Assembly: GCA_018057925.1 (NCBI GenBank) | Contig: JAGPCT010000013.1 | Coordinates: 1-64,000, forward strand | Source of the DNA: Saprospiraceae bacterium | Lineage (GTDB): Bacteria; Bacteroidota; Bacteroidia; Chitinophagales; Saprospiraceae | Length of the DNA: 64,000 nucleotides | Direction: 5' to 3' | Part shown: piece after piece, positions 53,001-61,489 of the stretch | How the letters are laid out: the number at the start of each line of letters is the position of its first letter | How positions within the stretch are numbered: the stretch's first letter is position 1 | Notes under the pieces: model-generated | The model's input: the letters and a program-made list of their open reading frames with translations, nothing else | Told to the model about the DNA's origin: nothing | Databases searched by the model: none | Made by a program: the position numbers and the translations under genes

Positions 53001-55070
53001 GGGGCTCTTACCATAGATAGCCGTTATGCAGGTGCAGCTGTATCTAATCAAGCACTATTTACATTCAATTTGAGCCAATATTCTACGCTGGATAATGTAA
53101 AAATGGATATTTCATATCTTTGCCACAATGCCTCATTTATAGAAAGTAAAAGCAAATCCACCCTTTGGCTTAGAGGTTCGGATCAGGAAGAATGGATACC
53201 GCTTTATGATGTTATAGCGCAGACAAATCTCAAGGGTGTATATAATACCATGAAAGGACTTGAGTTGAGTAAGGCTCTCATTGGAGCAGGTCAGTCCTTT
53301 TCCACCTCTACTCAGCTTAAAATAGAGCAAACGGATTATAGTCCGGCAAGCAGTCCCGACGGCTATGGTGGCTTTTCTTATGACGAGTTGTATATTTACC
53401 TAACCAATCAGGATACAAAAGTCAGTAAAATCAACTTTCCGGAACCAAACTCTTGTGGATTGACCAAAGAAAGTCAACTTGCCATCGAAGTTGAAAATAC
53501 TTCCTCTTCACATATCGACAAAGCCCAACTTTGGTACAATATAGATGGTGTACAGTTTGGACCGCAGGAAGTGCTGAATCTTGCAGGAGGTGAACGTCGC
53601 ACAGTGAGTACACCTGCCGTTGACTTGTCGGCCATAGGTGAGCATACTATAGAAGTGTGGTTGGATACAGAAGGAGATACCTATAGGAAGAATGACTCTT
53701 TATTGAAGTATAAAGTGTATAATCACACATATATACAGGACTTTCCTTATTTAGCAACCTTTGAACAAGACGATAACCAATGGTTAGTTTCGGGCTATCA
53801 ATCTTCCTGGATTAGGGCGAAGCCGCAAAAGCAAAAGCTGGATGTTGCAGCCAATGGGCAATATGCGATGGTTACCTCTTCAACCGGTCGGTACAATGGC
53901 TTTGAAAAATCCTATCTAACATCGCCATGCTTTGATTTGAGCCGATTGCAAAGCCCTAATCTATCCTTTTCTTTCTGGTATCAGATAGAAACCCGTTTTG
54001 ATAGTTGTATGGTTGAGTATTCAGAAAATGGCATTGATTGGAAAATTATGGGTACCTCCCAATCAGGATTTCATTGGTATAATCGGGAAAAATCCTGGGA
54101 TGGACACTATGATTATTGGCATGTAGCCGGAATGGCAATACCCAAAGATTCCATGACAGATGCCACACAAGTACGTATTCGATTTTCTTTATTTTCGGAT
54201 GAAAATGTCCAGATGGGTGGAATAGCAATAGACGACATACATATCTATGATGGTTCCCGTATCTATGATGGTGAGGATAGTACAGGGAGTATATCGATTT
54301 TGCCGACGTGGCAGGATGTGATGATCGGTGGGAGTGTGGTGGCTTCTGTAAAGTCCGACACTCCTAAAGCCCAAGATTTAAAAATAAATGTTTACTTCAA
54401 TCACGATGCCGAGCAGAGGCATGATGGAGTTCAATACTACTTGGACAGGAGTTTTTCCATTCATTCATTGGAGAATATAGAAGATTCTATTGTGGTTCGA
54501 TTGTTTTTTACGGATGAAGAAGTGGAAAGACTTATTCGTGCAGATAGCCTGTATCATAAGCCGCAGCACGGATATCAATTGGGTGTGACGAGGATTTTAT
54601 CCGATAATAATGATGGTATATTTGGCAATGAAGAAAGTGCTGTTGCGACTTTCCAAAATTACCAAACTACCCAACTAACTCCATATCTGGAAGGTTATTA
54701 CCTTGAGTTTAAAACCGCAGGAGTGGGTGAATATTATTTCAATACCGGTGGTGCAGAATTTAATTTGCCACTGGGAAATAAAACGATACGAAATAAGGAT
54801 GTGGGAAATGCGGATATTGGGTGTATTATATATCCCAATCCTTTTAATACTCAATTGACAGTAAAATTAAAAGCAGCCAAAAAAGAAGACAATTATTGGC
54901 TCAAACTAATGGATACACAAGGTCGCACACTTAGACAAGAATACGTCAAAGGAAGCATTCTCTCTGAAGGTAAAGTATTCAAAGCGGATGTTCCCTCAGG
55001 TGTGTACATTTTGAAAATTGAACATAATGGAGTAAGTTTTTTCCGTAAAATCGTTGCGATAAAGGGATGA
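50046..55070 (+). CDS. Giant secreted S8 (subtilisin-like) serine protease with T9SS type A tail
   Basis: 1674 aa from the ATG at 50046 (the TTG at 50028 is less likely because MKFSLFTICISWIL starts a signal peptide). After a propeptide region (about 30-205), the subtilase domain has the triad D235 (GHGDTGG), H262 (APHTAGT) and S435 (GTSMSAP). It is followed by a P-domain-like beta region, a fibronectin type III module (about 710-800), a CARDB-like region (about 810-900), two MAM/jelly-roll-like modules, and a C-terminal T9SS domain (from YPNPFNTQLTV). It would be exported and degrade proteins outside the cell. No gene shares its transcript. Confidence 0.93.
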   Translation: MKFSLFTICISWILINSMSIQAQNIRVVHTSRGSFIPTQKNDFNDGYLKRQSGAEDVFWVQFSSKTAREQWLMDKAYHVQVVDVLEDENYAIVTNASQLKNWVDDDRIAAVFDIPPIFKVEKSIVESSDYEKMELKVSLYGYFSFEEFQKLVYPYSILSMHNAGNMTYAVISSDHSGVMALAAQARVRSIALNVKNCIPINFHVRFLEGIQGANVGIEVGGLGLNGKGITIGHGDTGGFEHIDLDDRVIDLGLDSMTRHAPHTAGTMIGAGNIQEKHRGAANEAHLINTDYYDIISRDNTFYKDFEVRVTNNSYAVLEKNIDCNSMGEYNIFSEETDQSTVLFPDLLHVWASGNSGTIICDSLIPSLNSVLSGPQCNKNGLTVGAIWRREGTPVTEFSCKGPTDDGRIKPEIVAQGTNVTSCSGDNNYYTTAGTSMSAPSVTGTVALMQEAYKKTHGGLYPLASLIKAILINTADDLLGEGPEFSNGYGKVNTMKAATEAGSDRNRIGQVEQNQIDTFMIIVPPNQAKAVFTLAWTDISGSSLSTRQLVNDLDLVVKSPQGDLLPWTLNPSSSHALESAVRGIDSLNNLEQVSILHPEPGEYTIVVKGKKIIGMQQYAVCYRTENKKMKILGPYGGEKVIPGEFIYMQWESPYDTGDSTTVSLSFDDGQSWQVIGVKADSLRTHYFVIPQVSTGKARWMISSGQMEGDTSGLFTICPPPGNFKVNAGCRGEVDMQWSPVNGAVGYNIYYKNGDYMQKVDYTTDTTFVLKELDPSKKYWVSVSAVLTDGSEGRRALALSVTPIGLHCDRPKDVAILSISSPARIGREGTVLALTDHEKVSILVANKGSEPATEFKVNFSLGDIQGAKLFSDTIAPGDSVVITFDQEVDLSRPDNYLLHAAIDLGYDPPYSDDNQMDMEIRQLKNEALTLTFDLLDTYHLGFDDLGRRIAHNGAIGALGINEFDFISNNKNGRARSQVTSDFYMAGDGALTIDSRYAGAAVSNQALFTFNLSQYSTLDNVKMDISYLCHNASFIESKSKSTLWLRGSDQEEWIPLYDVIAQTNLKGVYNTMKGLELSKALIGAGQSFSTSTQLKIEQTDYSPASSPDGYGGFSYDELYIYLTNQDTKVSKINFPEPNSCGLTKESQLAIEVENTSSSHIDKAQLWYNIDGVQFGPQEVLNLAGGERRTVSTPAVDLSAIGEHTIEVWLDTEGDTYRKNDSLLKYKVYNHTYIQDFPYLATFEQDDNQWLVSGYQSSWIRAKPQKQKLDVAANGQYAMVTSSTGRYNGFEKSYLTSPCFDLSRLQSPNLSFSFWYQIETRFDSCMVEYSENGIDWKIMGTSQSGFHWYNREKSWDGHYDYWHVAGMAIPKDSMTDATQVRIRFSLFSDENVQMGGIAIDDIHIYDGSRIYDGEDSTGSISILPTWQDVMIGGSVVASVKSDTPKAQDLKINVYFNHDAEQRHDGVQYYLDRSFSIHSLENIEDSIVVRLFFTDEEVERLIRADSLYHKPQHGYQLGVTRILSDNNDGIFGNEESAVATFQNYQTTQLTPYLEGYYLEFKTAGVGEYYFNTGGAEFNLPLGNKTIRNKDVGNADIGCIIYPNPFNTQLTVKLKAAKKEDNYWLKLMDTQGRTLRQEYVKGSILSEGKVFKADVPSGVYILKIEHNGVSFFRKIVAIKG

Positions 55071-55232
55071 TAAGAGGATAAAAAATTCGGGTTGAACAAA
55101 GAGTATTTTTGAAATGGTGATATTGATGACAGAGATATGTATTGTTGAATAATTCAAAAAAAGAAAGTCAAAAGAAGTGTGTAGAATACAATCAATTTTC
55201 AGATAAATATTCTATCCGATAGCAGAAATTCT

Positions 55233-55240
55233 TACCTTTG
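55233..55240 (+). promoter_or_regulatory. -7 element immediately before the PIG-L gene
   Basis: TACCTTTG matches TAnnTTTG exactly and ends only 5 bases before the ATG at 55246. If used, the transcript would start at or next to the start codon and be leaderless. No TTG is at the standard distance. Confidence 0.35.
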
Positions 55241-55245
55241 ATGTT

Positions 55246-55881
55246 ATGTTTTCCAATAAAAAGATTTTTATTCTGGCGCCACACACAGACGATGGTGAAT
55301 TAGGTTGCGGCGGCACCATCGCCCGTGCCATTGAAGAAGGAGCAGAAGTATATTATATTGCCTTTTCGACAGCCGATAAGTCTGTCCCGGCTCAATATCC
55401 ATCCAATCAATTAGAAGTGGAGGTGCGGCATGCCACTCACCTCCTTGGCATCAAACCGGAAAATTTATTTGTATATAAATACGAAGTACGCAAACTCAAT
55501 TACGTTCGTCAGGAGCTACTTGAATTGATGATGGTTCTGCGCAATGAAATCAATCCGGATATCATCTTTGTGCCTTCAAGCCGCGATATACATCAAGATC
55601 ATAGTACCATCGCTCACGAAGCCATGCGGGCATTTAAAACTAGAACCATATACGGATACGAACTGATATGGAATAATATCGACTTTCAAACCAATGCTTT
55701 TATTGTTCTTGAGGAAAGACATATTGCGAAAAAAATATCTGCTTTAAGTGCTTATGTAACTCAGGAGGGGCGTGATTATATGGATCCTGACTTTATCAGA
55801 TCCTTGGCAAGAGTGAGAGGCACTCAGATAGGAAAGCAATACGCCGAAGCATTTGAATTGGTGCGTACTGTATTGTTGTGA
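55246..55881 (+). CDS. PIG-L (LmbE-like) family deacetylase
   Basis: 211 aa. The zinc motif is APHTDDGELGCGG (H13, D15, D16), with the third ligand in IHQDHSTIAHE. The family removes N-acetyl groups from sugars such as GlcNAc conjugates. The BshB1 branch of bacillithiol synthesis usually has HPDD; here it is HTDD and the C-terminal part (TQEGRDYMDPDFIRSLARVRG) looks more like polysaccharide-linked members. I therefore do not assign bshB1. It is single and upstream of the thioredoxin-like gene. Confidence 0.88.
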   Translation: MFSNKKIFILAPHTDDGELGCGGTIARAIEEGAEVYYIAFSTADKSVPAQYPSNQLEVEVRHATHLLGIKPENLFVYKYEVRKLNYVRQELLELMMVLRNEINPDIIFVPSSRDIHQDHSTIAHEAMRAFKTRTIYGYELIWNNIDFQTNAFIVLEERHIAKKISALSAYVTQEGRDYMDPDFIRSLARVRGTQIGKQYAEAFELVRTVLL

Positions 55882-55961
55882 TTTGTGTGTCAGGCAATGT
55901 ATATATGTAAAATTTATTTAATATATTTGTACAAAAATTTCATTTTTAACATTAGCCAATA

Positions 55962-55969
55962 TATCTTTG
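55962..55969 (+). promoter_or_regulatory. Candidate -7 element before the Trx-SPOR/hutI pair
   Basis: TATCTTTG matches TAnnTTTG and gives a leader of about 60 bases. A TTTC rather than TTTG occurs at the -33 position. Confidence 0.35.
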
Positions 55970-56033
55970 TATAAATTTCATTGTAGGCAGAGGAAGTGTT
56001 CTCTTTACAAAGTCTCAAATTTAAACGAATTGT

Positions 56034-56987
56034 ATGCGTATTTTGTATTTTTTATTGTTTCTGACATTTACTGCTCACGCTGTCCAGGCACAAGTTCCGG
56101 TGTATTTTAGTAAAAATTATTTGGATGCTCGTCAAAAGTCGGTTCAAGATAATAAGTTAAATCTCATCGTGTTCTATCACGAAAGAAGCAAGAGTAGTGC
56201 TTATAATTTACAAGTGGTATTTAATGATCCTGAAGTCAAAGAGGTAATCAATAAAAATTATCACATTGCGCCGGCCAATGAGGCTGATTTTGATGGGAAG
56301 ATCTTGATGAAAAGATGGGAATTGTCCCGTATTCCTTCATTGGCATTGATCGACCAAACCGGAAAATTAATTGCGGGAGCCAACCACGGTATGGCTAAAG
56401 AGAAGCTTCTCGAGTTTTTAAAATTTTATTCTAATTCTTCCAATTACACCAAAACTGCCGATTTTAGGGATGATTCATGGGCGACTTCAGTCGATTCATG
56501 GAAAGGATATAGCGGGCCGGATGATGCAAAGATTGTTGAAGACAAGACGTCTGATTCGCCAAATGAATCCACTGCAAGTAAGGTAAAAGTAGCTGAACCT
56601 GTAGCGGCAAATGAGTCTGAAAAACCTGCAAAAGAGGTTGTGGACACTAAGCCTACGACTCCGGCTCCCACCACACCAACAGCTAAAGCAACACCGGACG
56701 TGACCAATACTGCAACGACTATAGCAGAATCTACCAAGAGCACCGACGCAAAGAGCTTTAAATTTTTGGTTCAGGCTGGAATTTTCAGTGCCCATACAAG
56801 TGCTACAACGTTAGTAGATAAAATTAACCATGAAGGAGGAAAGGCGTATATCGAAGAAGTAAAGCAGCCTGATAAAATCTTGTATAAAGTGATTGCAGGT
56901 AAATATTATACAGAGCAAGAAGCTCGCGATTTTATAGCCAAGTTGGCTACGGTCGGCATCAACTCCTTTATTAAAACCATAGAATAA
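56034..56987 (+). CDS. Thioredoxin-fold protein with C-terminal SPOR domain
   Basis: 317 aa with a signal peptide (about 1-19, AVQAQ). Residues about 25-135 follow the thioredoxin-like fold of the DUF255/thioredoxin_7 kind (NLIVFYHERSKSS, PEVKEVINKNY, IPSLALIDQTGK), but the redox CxxC is absent; no cysteines are in that position. A Thr/Pro/Ala/Lys-rich linker (about 170-240) leads to a SPOR domain (about 243-317, FLVQAGIFSAHTSA to AGKYYTEQEA), which binds denuded peptidoglycan at division sites. The stop overlaps the start of hutI (TAATG), so the two are translationally coupled. The link to hutI is unexplained. Confidence 0.82.
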   Translation: MRILYFLLFLTFTAHAVQAQVPVYFSKNYLDARQKSVQDNKLNLIVFYHERSKSSAYNLQVVFNDPEVKEVINKNYHIAPANEADFDGKILMKRWELSRIPSLALIDQTGKLIAGANHGMAKEKLLEFLKFYSNSSNYTKTADFRDDSWATSVDSWKGYSGPDDAKIVEDKTSDSPNESTASKVKVAEPVAANESEKPAKEVVDTKPTTPAPTTPTAKATPDVTNTATTIAESTKSTDAKSFKFLVQAGIFSAHTSATTLVDKINHEGGKAYIEEVKQPDKILYKVIAGKYYTEQEARDFIAKLATVGINSFIKTIE

Positions 56988-58231
56988 TGAATAGCGACCT
57001 TAGTATAATCCATATCAAACGGTTATGGGGTTGCTATACGGAAGCTGTCAATTCGCCTATTGTGGGCAAATCACTGGATGTGCTGCCCTATTTGGAGGAT
57101 GCATATATCCATATCCACGACGGTATCATTGTCGAAGTAGGTGAGATGCGTAGTTTTAAGGAATTTCCACAAAGCAAGCTCGTAGATGCCGGCGGAGGAG
57201 ATGTTTTGCCGGCATGGTGTGATAGTCATACACATTTGGTACATGCCACCAGCCGTGAAAAAGAATTTGAGATGAGGCTTCATGGGCGTACCTATGAGGA
57301 AATTGCTGCTGCAGGCGGTGGTATCCTTAATTCCGCAGATAAGCTACGTTCCATGGATGAAGAAGAATTGTTTGATGTGAGCTACCGACGATTTCAATCT
57401 GTCCAGCGAATGGGTACAGGCGCCATAGAAATAAAAAGCGGTTATGGGCTTGATTTTGACAGTGAAATGAAAATGCTTCGCATCATTAGACGTCTGAAAG
57501 AAAAAAATGAAATTCCCGTAAAAGCTACTTTTCTTGGTGCACATGCCTTCCCACGAGAGTTTGCCCACAATCATGATGGATACATAGATTTGATTATTGA
57601 TAAAATGTTGCCGTATATTGAAGATCATGGGTTGGCGGATTATATAGATGCATTTTGTGATAGAGGCTTCTTTACACCTGAGCAAACGGGTAGAATTATT
57701 GAGGCTGGAGCAAAACACGGGTTAAAAGCTAAAATCCATGCCAATGAACTAGCGGTGTCTGGTGGAGTTGAAGTTGGAGTTCAACATCATGCAGTGAGTG
57801 TCGATCACCTCGAAGAAATGGACGAGCACTCTATTACTGCTTTGTCTCAATCTGATACGATAGGTGCTATGCTGCCCGGCTGTGCTTTCTTTCTTGGTAT
57901 TCCTTATCCGAGAGCTCGCGATATGATTGGTGCAGGGGCCAAATTAGCATTGGCATCTGATTATAATCCGGGTACAGCCCCATCCGGTAATATGAATATG
58001 ATTGTGTCCTTAGCATGCATCCGGCTGAAAATGACACCCGAAGAAGCCATTAATGCAGCCACCATCAATGGTGCCTTTGCCATGGAATTACAAAACAAGG
58101 TGGGAAGTATAACAGTAGGTAAAGAAGCAAGTTTTATTCTTACAGAACCTATACCGTCACTGGCCTATTTCCCTTATTCTTATGGAAATCATCCTATATT
58201 AAAGGTGTTTATAAGAGGGAAAGAAATTTAA
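56987..58231 (+). CDS. hutI: Imidazolonepropionase
   Basis: 414 aa, the family length. It hydrolyses 4-imidazolone-5-propionate to N-formimino-L-glutamate in histidine degradation. The metal site opens with LPAWCDSHTHLVHA, and the AAAGGGIL, KSGYGLD, LGAHAFP, KIHANELA and LASDYNPGTAPSGN blocks are all family-specific. The other hut genes are not in the window. Its ATG overlaps the stop of the Trx-SPOR gene. Confidence 0.95.
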   Translation: MNSDLSIIHIKRLWGCYTEAVNSPIVGKSLDVLPYLEDAYIHIHDGIIVEVGEMRSFKEFPQSKLVDAGGGDVLPAWCDSHTHLVHATSREKEFEMRLHGRTYEEIAAAGGGILNSADKLRSMDEEELFDVSYRRFQSVQRMGTGAIEIKSGYGLDFDSEMKMLRIIRRLKEKNEIPVKATFLGAHAFPREFAHNHDGYIDLIIDKMLPYIEDHGLADYIDAFCDRGFFTPEQTGRIIEAGAKHGLKAKIHANELAVSGGVEVGVQHHAVSVDHLEEMDEHSITALSQSDTIGAMLPGCAFFLGIPYPRARDMIGAGAKLALASDYNPGTAPSGNMNMIVSLACIRLKMTPEEAINAATINGAFAMELQNKVGSITVGKEASFILTEPIPSLAYFPYSYGNHPILKVFIRGKEI

Positions 58232-58281
58232 TAATTACTGTTTTTAATATAAAGTTTTCACTTTATAATTTTGACCACATC

Positions 58282-58346
58282 GGGACGTCCCTCATAATCA
58301 GCACTATACGGTTTTACAAAACCTTTACTGCTGAATTCGGGTTTAA
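58282..58346. repeat. Dispersed palindromic element, R module copy
   Basis: It begins GGGACGTCCC (a perfect 10-bp palindrome), then CTCATAATCAGCACTATAC, the apical stem GGTTTTACAAAACC, and TTTACTGCTGAATTCGGGTTTAA (split at the stem end). It matches the R modules at 38828 and 47573. Confidence 0.7.
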
Positions 58347-58350
58347 GTTG

Positions 58351-58358
58351 TAAGTTTG
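58351..58358 (+). promoter_or_regulatory. Candidate -7 element before the M43 protease
   Basis: TAAGTTTG matches TAnnTTTG, 25 bases before the ATG, and directly follows the palindromic R module. Confidence 0.3.
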
Positions 58359-58383
58359 TACAATTATGATGAAATGAATTGAC

Positions 58384-59643
58384 ATGCAAAAAGCTTCTTT
58401 GGTTTTTTGGTTTGTGGCATGTTGGCTTGGACAAAGCTTCACTGCTATGGCGCAGCAAAGGTGTGGTCAGGATTATATAGTGAATACATCAATTGAGAAG
58501 ATAAGCAATTACCAAAGCAAAGTCGCTGAAAATGAAGCTCTCATAGCTTCCCTGACACAGAAGGATGATATTGGATTACGTAGCGTACTGTACATTCCTG
58601 TTGTAGTGCATGTTGTATATTACAATATTGATGAGAAAATCTCTGAAGCCAAGGTCAAGTCTCAGATAGAAGTGCTCAATGCTGATTTTGCTCATCTTAT
58701 CATTCCCGGAACGATTCCGGAAGAATTTGCACAATCTTATCAGGATGTAGGCATACGATTTTGCTTAGCAGATAAAGATCCGGACGGCAATCAAACCACC
58801 GGCATCACTTATAATGAGACTTCCTATTCCAATATCGGATTAAAGACAGATGCACAAGGGCGTAAGCGGATTCATCATACGCATCTGGGTGGAGCTGACG
58901 CCTGGCCTACAGATCGATATCTCAATATTTGGGTATGTCGAGTGGATGAATATCTTGGTTATGCTACAGGTCCTGACAATATCTTATTACCGGAAGAAGA
59001 TGGAGTCGTAATCAACTTTGCCAACTTTGGAAATATAGAGCCTATCGACCCCAATGGAAGGTACAATATGGGGCGTACAACAACCCACGAAGTCGGTCAT
59101 TATTTTGGCTTGCTTCACCTATGGGGAAAGAATGCAAGCGGGTGTGGTGACGATCTCGTAGAAGATACTCCTTTACAGGGTAATCCACATTATGGCTGTC
59201 CGACGTATCCTCAGATATCGTGTATGACATCCAATATGTATATGAATTTTATGGACTATGCGGATGATGCCTGTATGTATTTTTTTACAAAAGGACAAGG
59301 AGCACGGATGCGAGCTGTATTGGAAAACTTTCGAAAAGGATTGTTGAATCAAAATACTCAATGTAGTTCTGATTCGGTGTCAAAACGCCCACTTAAAGAT
59401 AGAATAAAACTCAAGAATACCTTGGTAAATGGGGAGATAACACTCATTCAAAATGAGGGATTAAATGAGGTTTTGCATATAGAATTATTTGATGAATCAG
59501 GAAGATTAATAAAAAAATATACTAAAATTGCCCAAAGTGAGTTTAATTTACAGTATAATCGTGTCATTGCACCAGGGATGTATTTTTTACGAATTAAATC
59601 GGCGCATGATCAGACTACATTAAAACTATTTATTTATGAATAA
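58384..59643 (+). CDS. M43 (pappalysin-like) zinc metalloprotease with T9SS tail
   Basis: 419 aa with a signal peptide (about 1-24, AMAQQ). The metzincin zinc motif is H235-E-V-G-H239-x5-H245 (HEVGHYFGLLHLWG), followed by cysteine-bearing GCGDDLVEDTP and the Met-turn NFMDYADDAC, as in pappalysin-like M43 proteases. The C-terminal about 75 residues resemble a type A T9SS domain (GLNEVLHIELFDESGRL to ITLKLFIYE-like). The stop overlaps the next gene by 8 bases. It adds to the set of exported endoproteases. Confidence 0.9.
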   Translation: MQKASLVFWFVACWLGQSFTAMAQQRCGQDYIVNTSIEKISNYQSKVAENEALIASLTQKDDIGLRSVLYIPVVVHVVYYNIDEKISEAKVKSQIEVLNADFAHLIIPGTIPEEFAQSYQDVGIRFCLADKDPDGNQTTGITYNETSYSNIGLKTDAQGRKRIHHTHLGGADAWPTDRYLNIWVCRVDEYLGYATGPDNILLPEEDGVVINFANFGNIEPIDPNGRYNMGRTTTHEVGHYFGLLHLWGKNASGCGDDLVEDTPLQGNPHYGCPTYPQISCMTSNMYMNFMDYADDACMYFFTKGQGARMRAVLENFRKGLLNQNTQCSSDSVSKRPLKDRIKLKNTLVNGEITLIQNEGLNEVLHIELFDESGRLIKKYTKIAQSEFNLQYNRVIAPGMYFLRIKSAHDQTTLKLFIYE

Positions 59644-60382
59644 ATATTTCTTTTCTTATCGCAATTTAGGGGCACTTTTGATGCTTTCTGTTGTCCTAAT
59701 AGCTTGTAAGGCAGCAGTGAAAACAGTAGACACCGCAAAAGCCGATAAGCCGGCTGTACATAAATACTTTACGATTGACAACGGTCCTTGCTTTGGACGA
59801 TGTGCTGTATATGAAATTTCTTTTCTAAGTGACTCGACCATCAGGATGAATGGCAAAAGCTATGTCAATTACCAAGGTCATTATTTTAAAAAGTTGACTC
59901 CAAGTCAGTTTGATACATTGTTAGATCTGTATCATGCGGTTAAGTTGGATACATTTGGACATACTTATACCAACAACATAGTTGACCTTTCGGCTGTTAC
60001 ATATTATTTCTTTGATGAATATAATGGGGTGACTAAAAAGATATTTACACAAGGTGTATATCCGCAACCACTTTCGGATCTTTCCTCTGCCATGCGACTT
60101 TATATCAGTAAATTAGGGTGGGAGCCCGATAGTCAAGCAGAAACAGTCAATCCGGATGAACTCATTATTCAAGTCAATGAAGGCAAAAAAATACAGGATA
60201 TCATTGATGATAATTGGCGGTACAAACTATTTGTTAAGCAAGAGCTTTCAAAAACCGGAATTTATTTAGTCGGCTTTGATAAATCGACCATTGAACAAGG
60301 TCAACTAATCAATGTCCTCAAGCGTCATGAAGGCGTAATGCTTGTGCAAAAGAATAACAGACTGGATCTGAGAAGCAGGTAA
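59636..60382 (+). CDS. DUF6438-like lipoprotein
   Basis: 248 aa. A lipobox ends at C24 (VLIAC). Residues about 42-155 match the pattern of the DUF6438 domain: the opening GPCFGRCAVYEISF, the G(K)SYVNYQGHY strand, and the FDTLLDLYHAVKLDTF helix. The C-terminal part (about 170-248) is a separate alpha-beta segment ending in VQKNNRLDLRSR. The domain is of unknown function. The ATG overlaps the 3' end of the M43 protease gene by 8 bases. Confidence 0.75.
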   Translation: MNKYFFSYRNLGALLMLSVVLIACKAAVKTVDTAKADKPAVHKYFTIDNGPCFGRCAVYEISFLSDSTIRMNGKSYVNYQGHYFKKLTPSQFDTLLDLYHAVKLDTFGHTYTNNIVDLSAVTYYFFDEYNGVTKKIFTQGVYPQPLSDLSSAMRLYISKLGWEPDSQAETVNPDELIIQVNEGKKIQDIIDDNWRYKLFVKQELSKTGIYLVGFDKSTIEQGQLINVLKRHEGVMLVQKNNRLDLRSR

Positions 60383-60427
60383 TTAGAGTGGTTGCATTCT
60401 TGGTATGAATTGATGTTCCAATATATC

Positions 60428-61189
60428 TCAATCGTAATGAGTGGAATTATTTTGGGGATTCACTTTTTCTTGCATAAAATGATTGAAGGATTCACTTTGA
60501 TTTATTAATAATTCAGGAACATCGAAGCCGTTAGTACGAATAAACTTAAAGTAATCTTCTCTACTGACAGGGTAAGCACCAAGGCTTTCCAAGTGATTGC
60601 TGTGCATTTGACAATCTATCAAGACAATTCCTTTCTTTGCCAGAAACTCACACGCCAGAATGAATGCGTATTTACTGGTGTTGGAAACTTCGGAAAACAT
60701 ACTTTCACCTGAAAAAATTTTGCCGGTAATGACACCATATAGGCCGCCGATAAGTTCACCTGTTGAATTCCACACTTCAAAGCTGTGCCCTCGACCATTG
60801 GTATAAAATTCTGTATAAATATCTATGTATTCGGTTGTTATCCATGAAGGCTCCTTGTCTTTACGAAACTTACTTTCGGCACATCTTTTCATAACAGTTT
60901 GGAATGCGGTGTCACAGGTTACACGCCAGGGCAGCTCTTTCATGATTTTTCGCATGGATTTACTGATGTTGATGTTTGTTGGATTAAGCACCCATCGTGG
61001 ATCAGGGCTCCACCAAAGTATTGGGTCAGTAGGATTATTCAATGGAAAAATACCAAATCGGTAAGCAGTCACCAGATCATCATAGATGAGATACTCGGAA
61101 ACTCCTAAAAGTCCATCAATATTTGCCTTTAGTGGGTGAAAAAATACCTGATCTTCAACTAAATAAATGAAATTATCCTGAGAAGGCAT
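60428..61189 (-). CDS. aat: Leucyl/phenylalanyl-tRNA--protein transferase
   Basis: 253 aa. It adds Leu or Phe from aminoacyl-tRNA to proteins with N-terminal Arg or Lys, making N-degrons. Family motifs are FPLNNPTDPILWWSPDPR, the central EPSWITTEYID, GGLYGVITGKIFSGESMFS, and DCQMHSNHLESLGA. It follows clpS by 9 bases on the same strand, so labelling enzyme and recognition adaptor of the N-degron pathway share a transcript. Confidence 0.95.
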   Translation of the reverse strand: MPSQDNFIYLVEDQVFFHPLKANIDGLLGVSEYLIYDDLVTAYRFGIFPLNNPTDPILWWSPDPRWVLNPTNINISKSMRKIMKELPWRVTCDTAFQTVMKRCAESKFRKDKEPSWITTEYIDIYTEFYTNGRGHSFEVWNSTGELIGGLYGVITGKIFSGESMFSEVSNTSKYAFILACEFLAKKGIVLIDCQMHSNHLESLGAYPVSREDYFKFIRTNGFDVPELLINQSESFNHFMQEKVNPQNNSTHYD

Positions 61190-61198
61190 GTTTTTAGA

Positions 61199-61489
61199 TC
61201 ATTCAATCACAACAGATAGTCCCTTATCTGTTAATGCCTCTTTCAATGGCTTTAAAATATAATAGGATCCGACCTTGACGGAAGCTTTGCCGGTGAAGTG
61301 AATGATATAAGCTAATTGCTCTGCTTGTTCAAAAGTATGTTTGAGTATTTCCGTAAAACAATTGATTACCCATTCAAATGTATTAAAATCATCATTATAA
61401 ACGATAAGCTCCTTTTGGTCTATGGTTGTGGTTTCGGCTAATAAAACATCTTCTTCTGAATCGAAGGAGGAAAAAGTTGAATAATTCAT
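61199..61489 (-). CDS. clpS: ATP-dependent Clp protease adaptor ClpS
   Basis: 96 aa. The N-degron binding region is LIVYNDDFNTFEWVI, and the QAEQLAYIIHFTGKASVKVGS helix-strand supplies the conserved His. ClpS delivers proteins with bulky N-terminal residues to ClpAP-type proteases. The N-terminal about 25 residues are acidic and disordered. It is the first gene of the clpS-aat pair. Confidence 0.92.
   Translation of the reverse strand: MNYSTFSSFDSEEDVLLAETTTIDQKELIVYNDDFNTFEWVINCFTEILKHTFEQAEQLAYIIHFTGKASVKVGSYYILKPLKEALTDKGLSVVIE

Noticed and set aside
55246-55881. Assignment as bshB1 (bacillithiol synthesis deacetylase)
   Set aside because: The metal motif is HTDD rather than the usual HPDD and the C-terminal part does not resemble that branch, so only the PIG-L family is stated.
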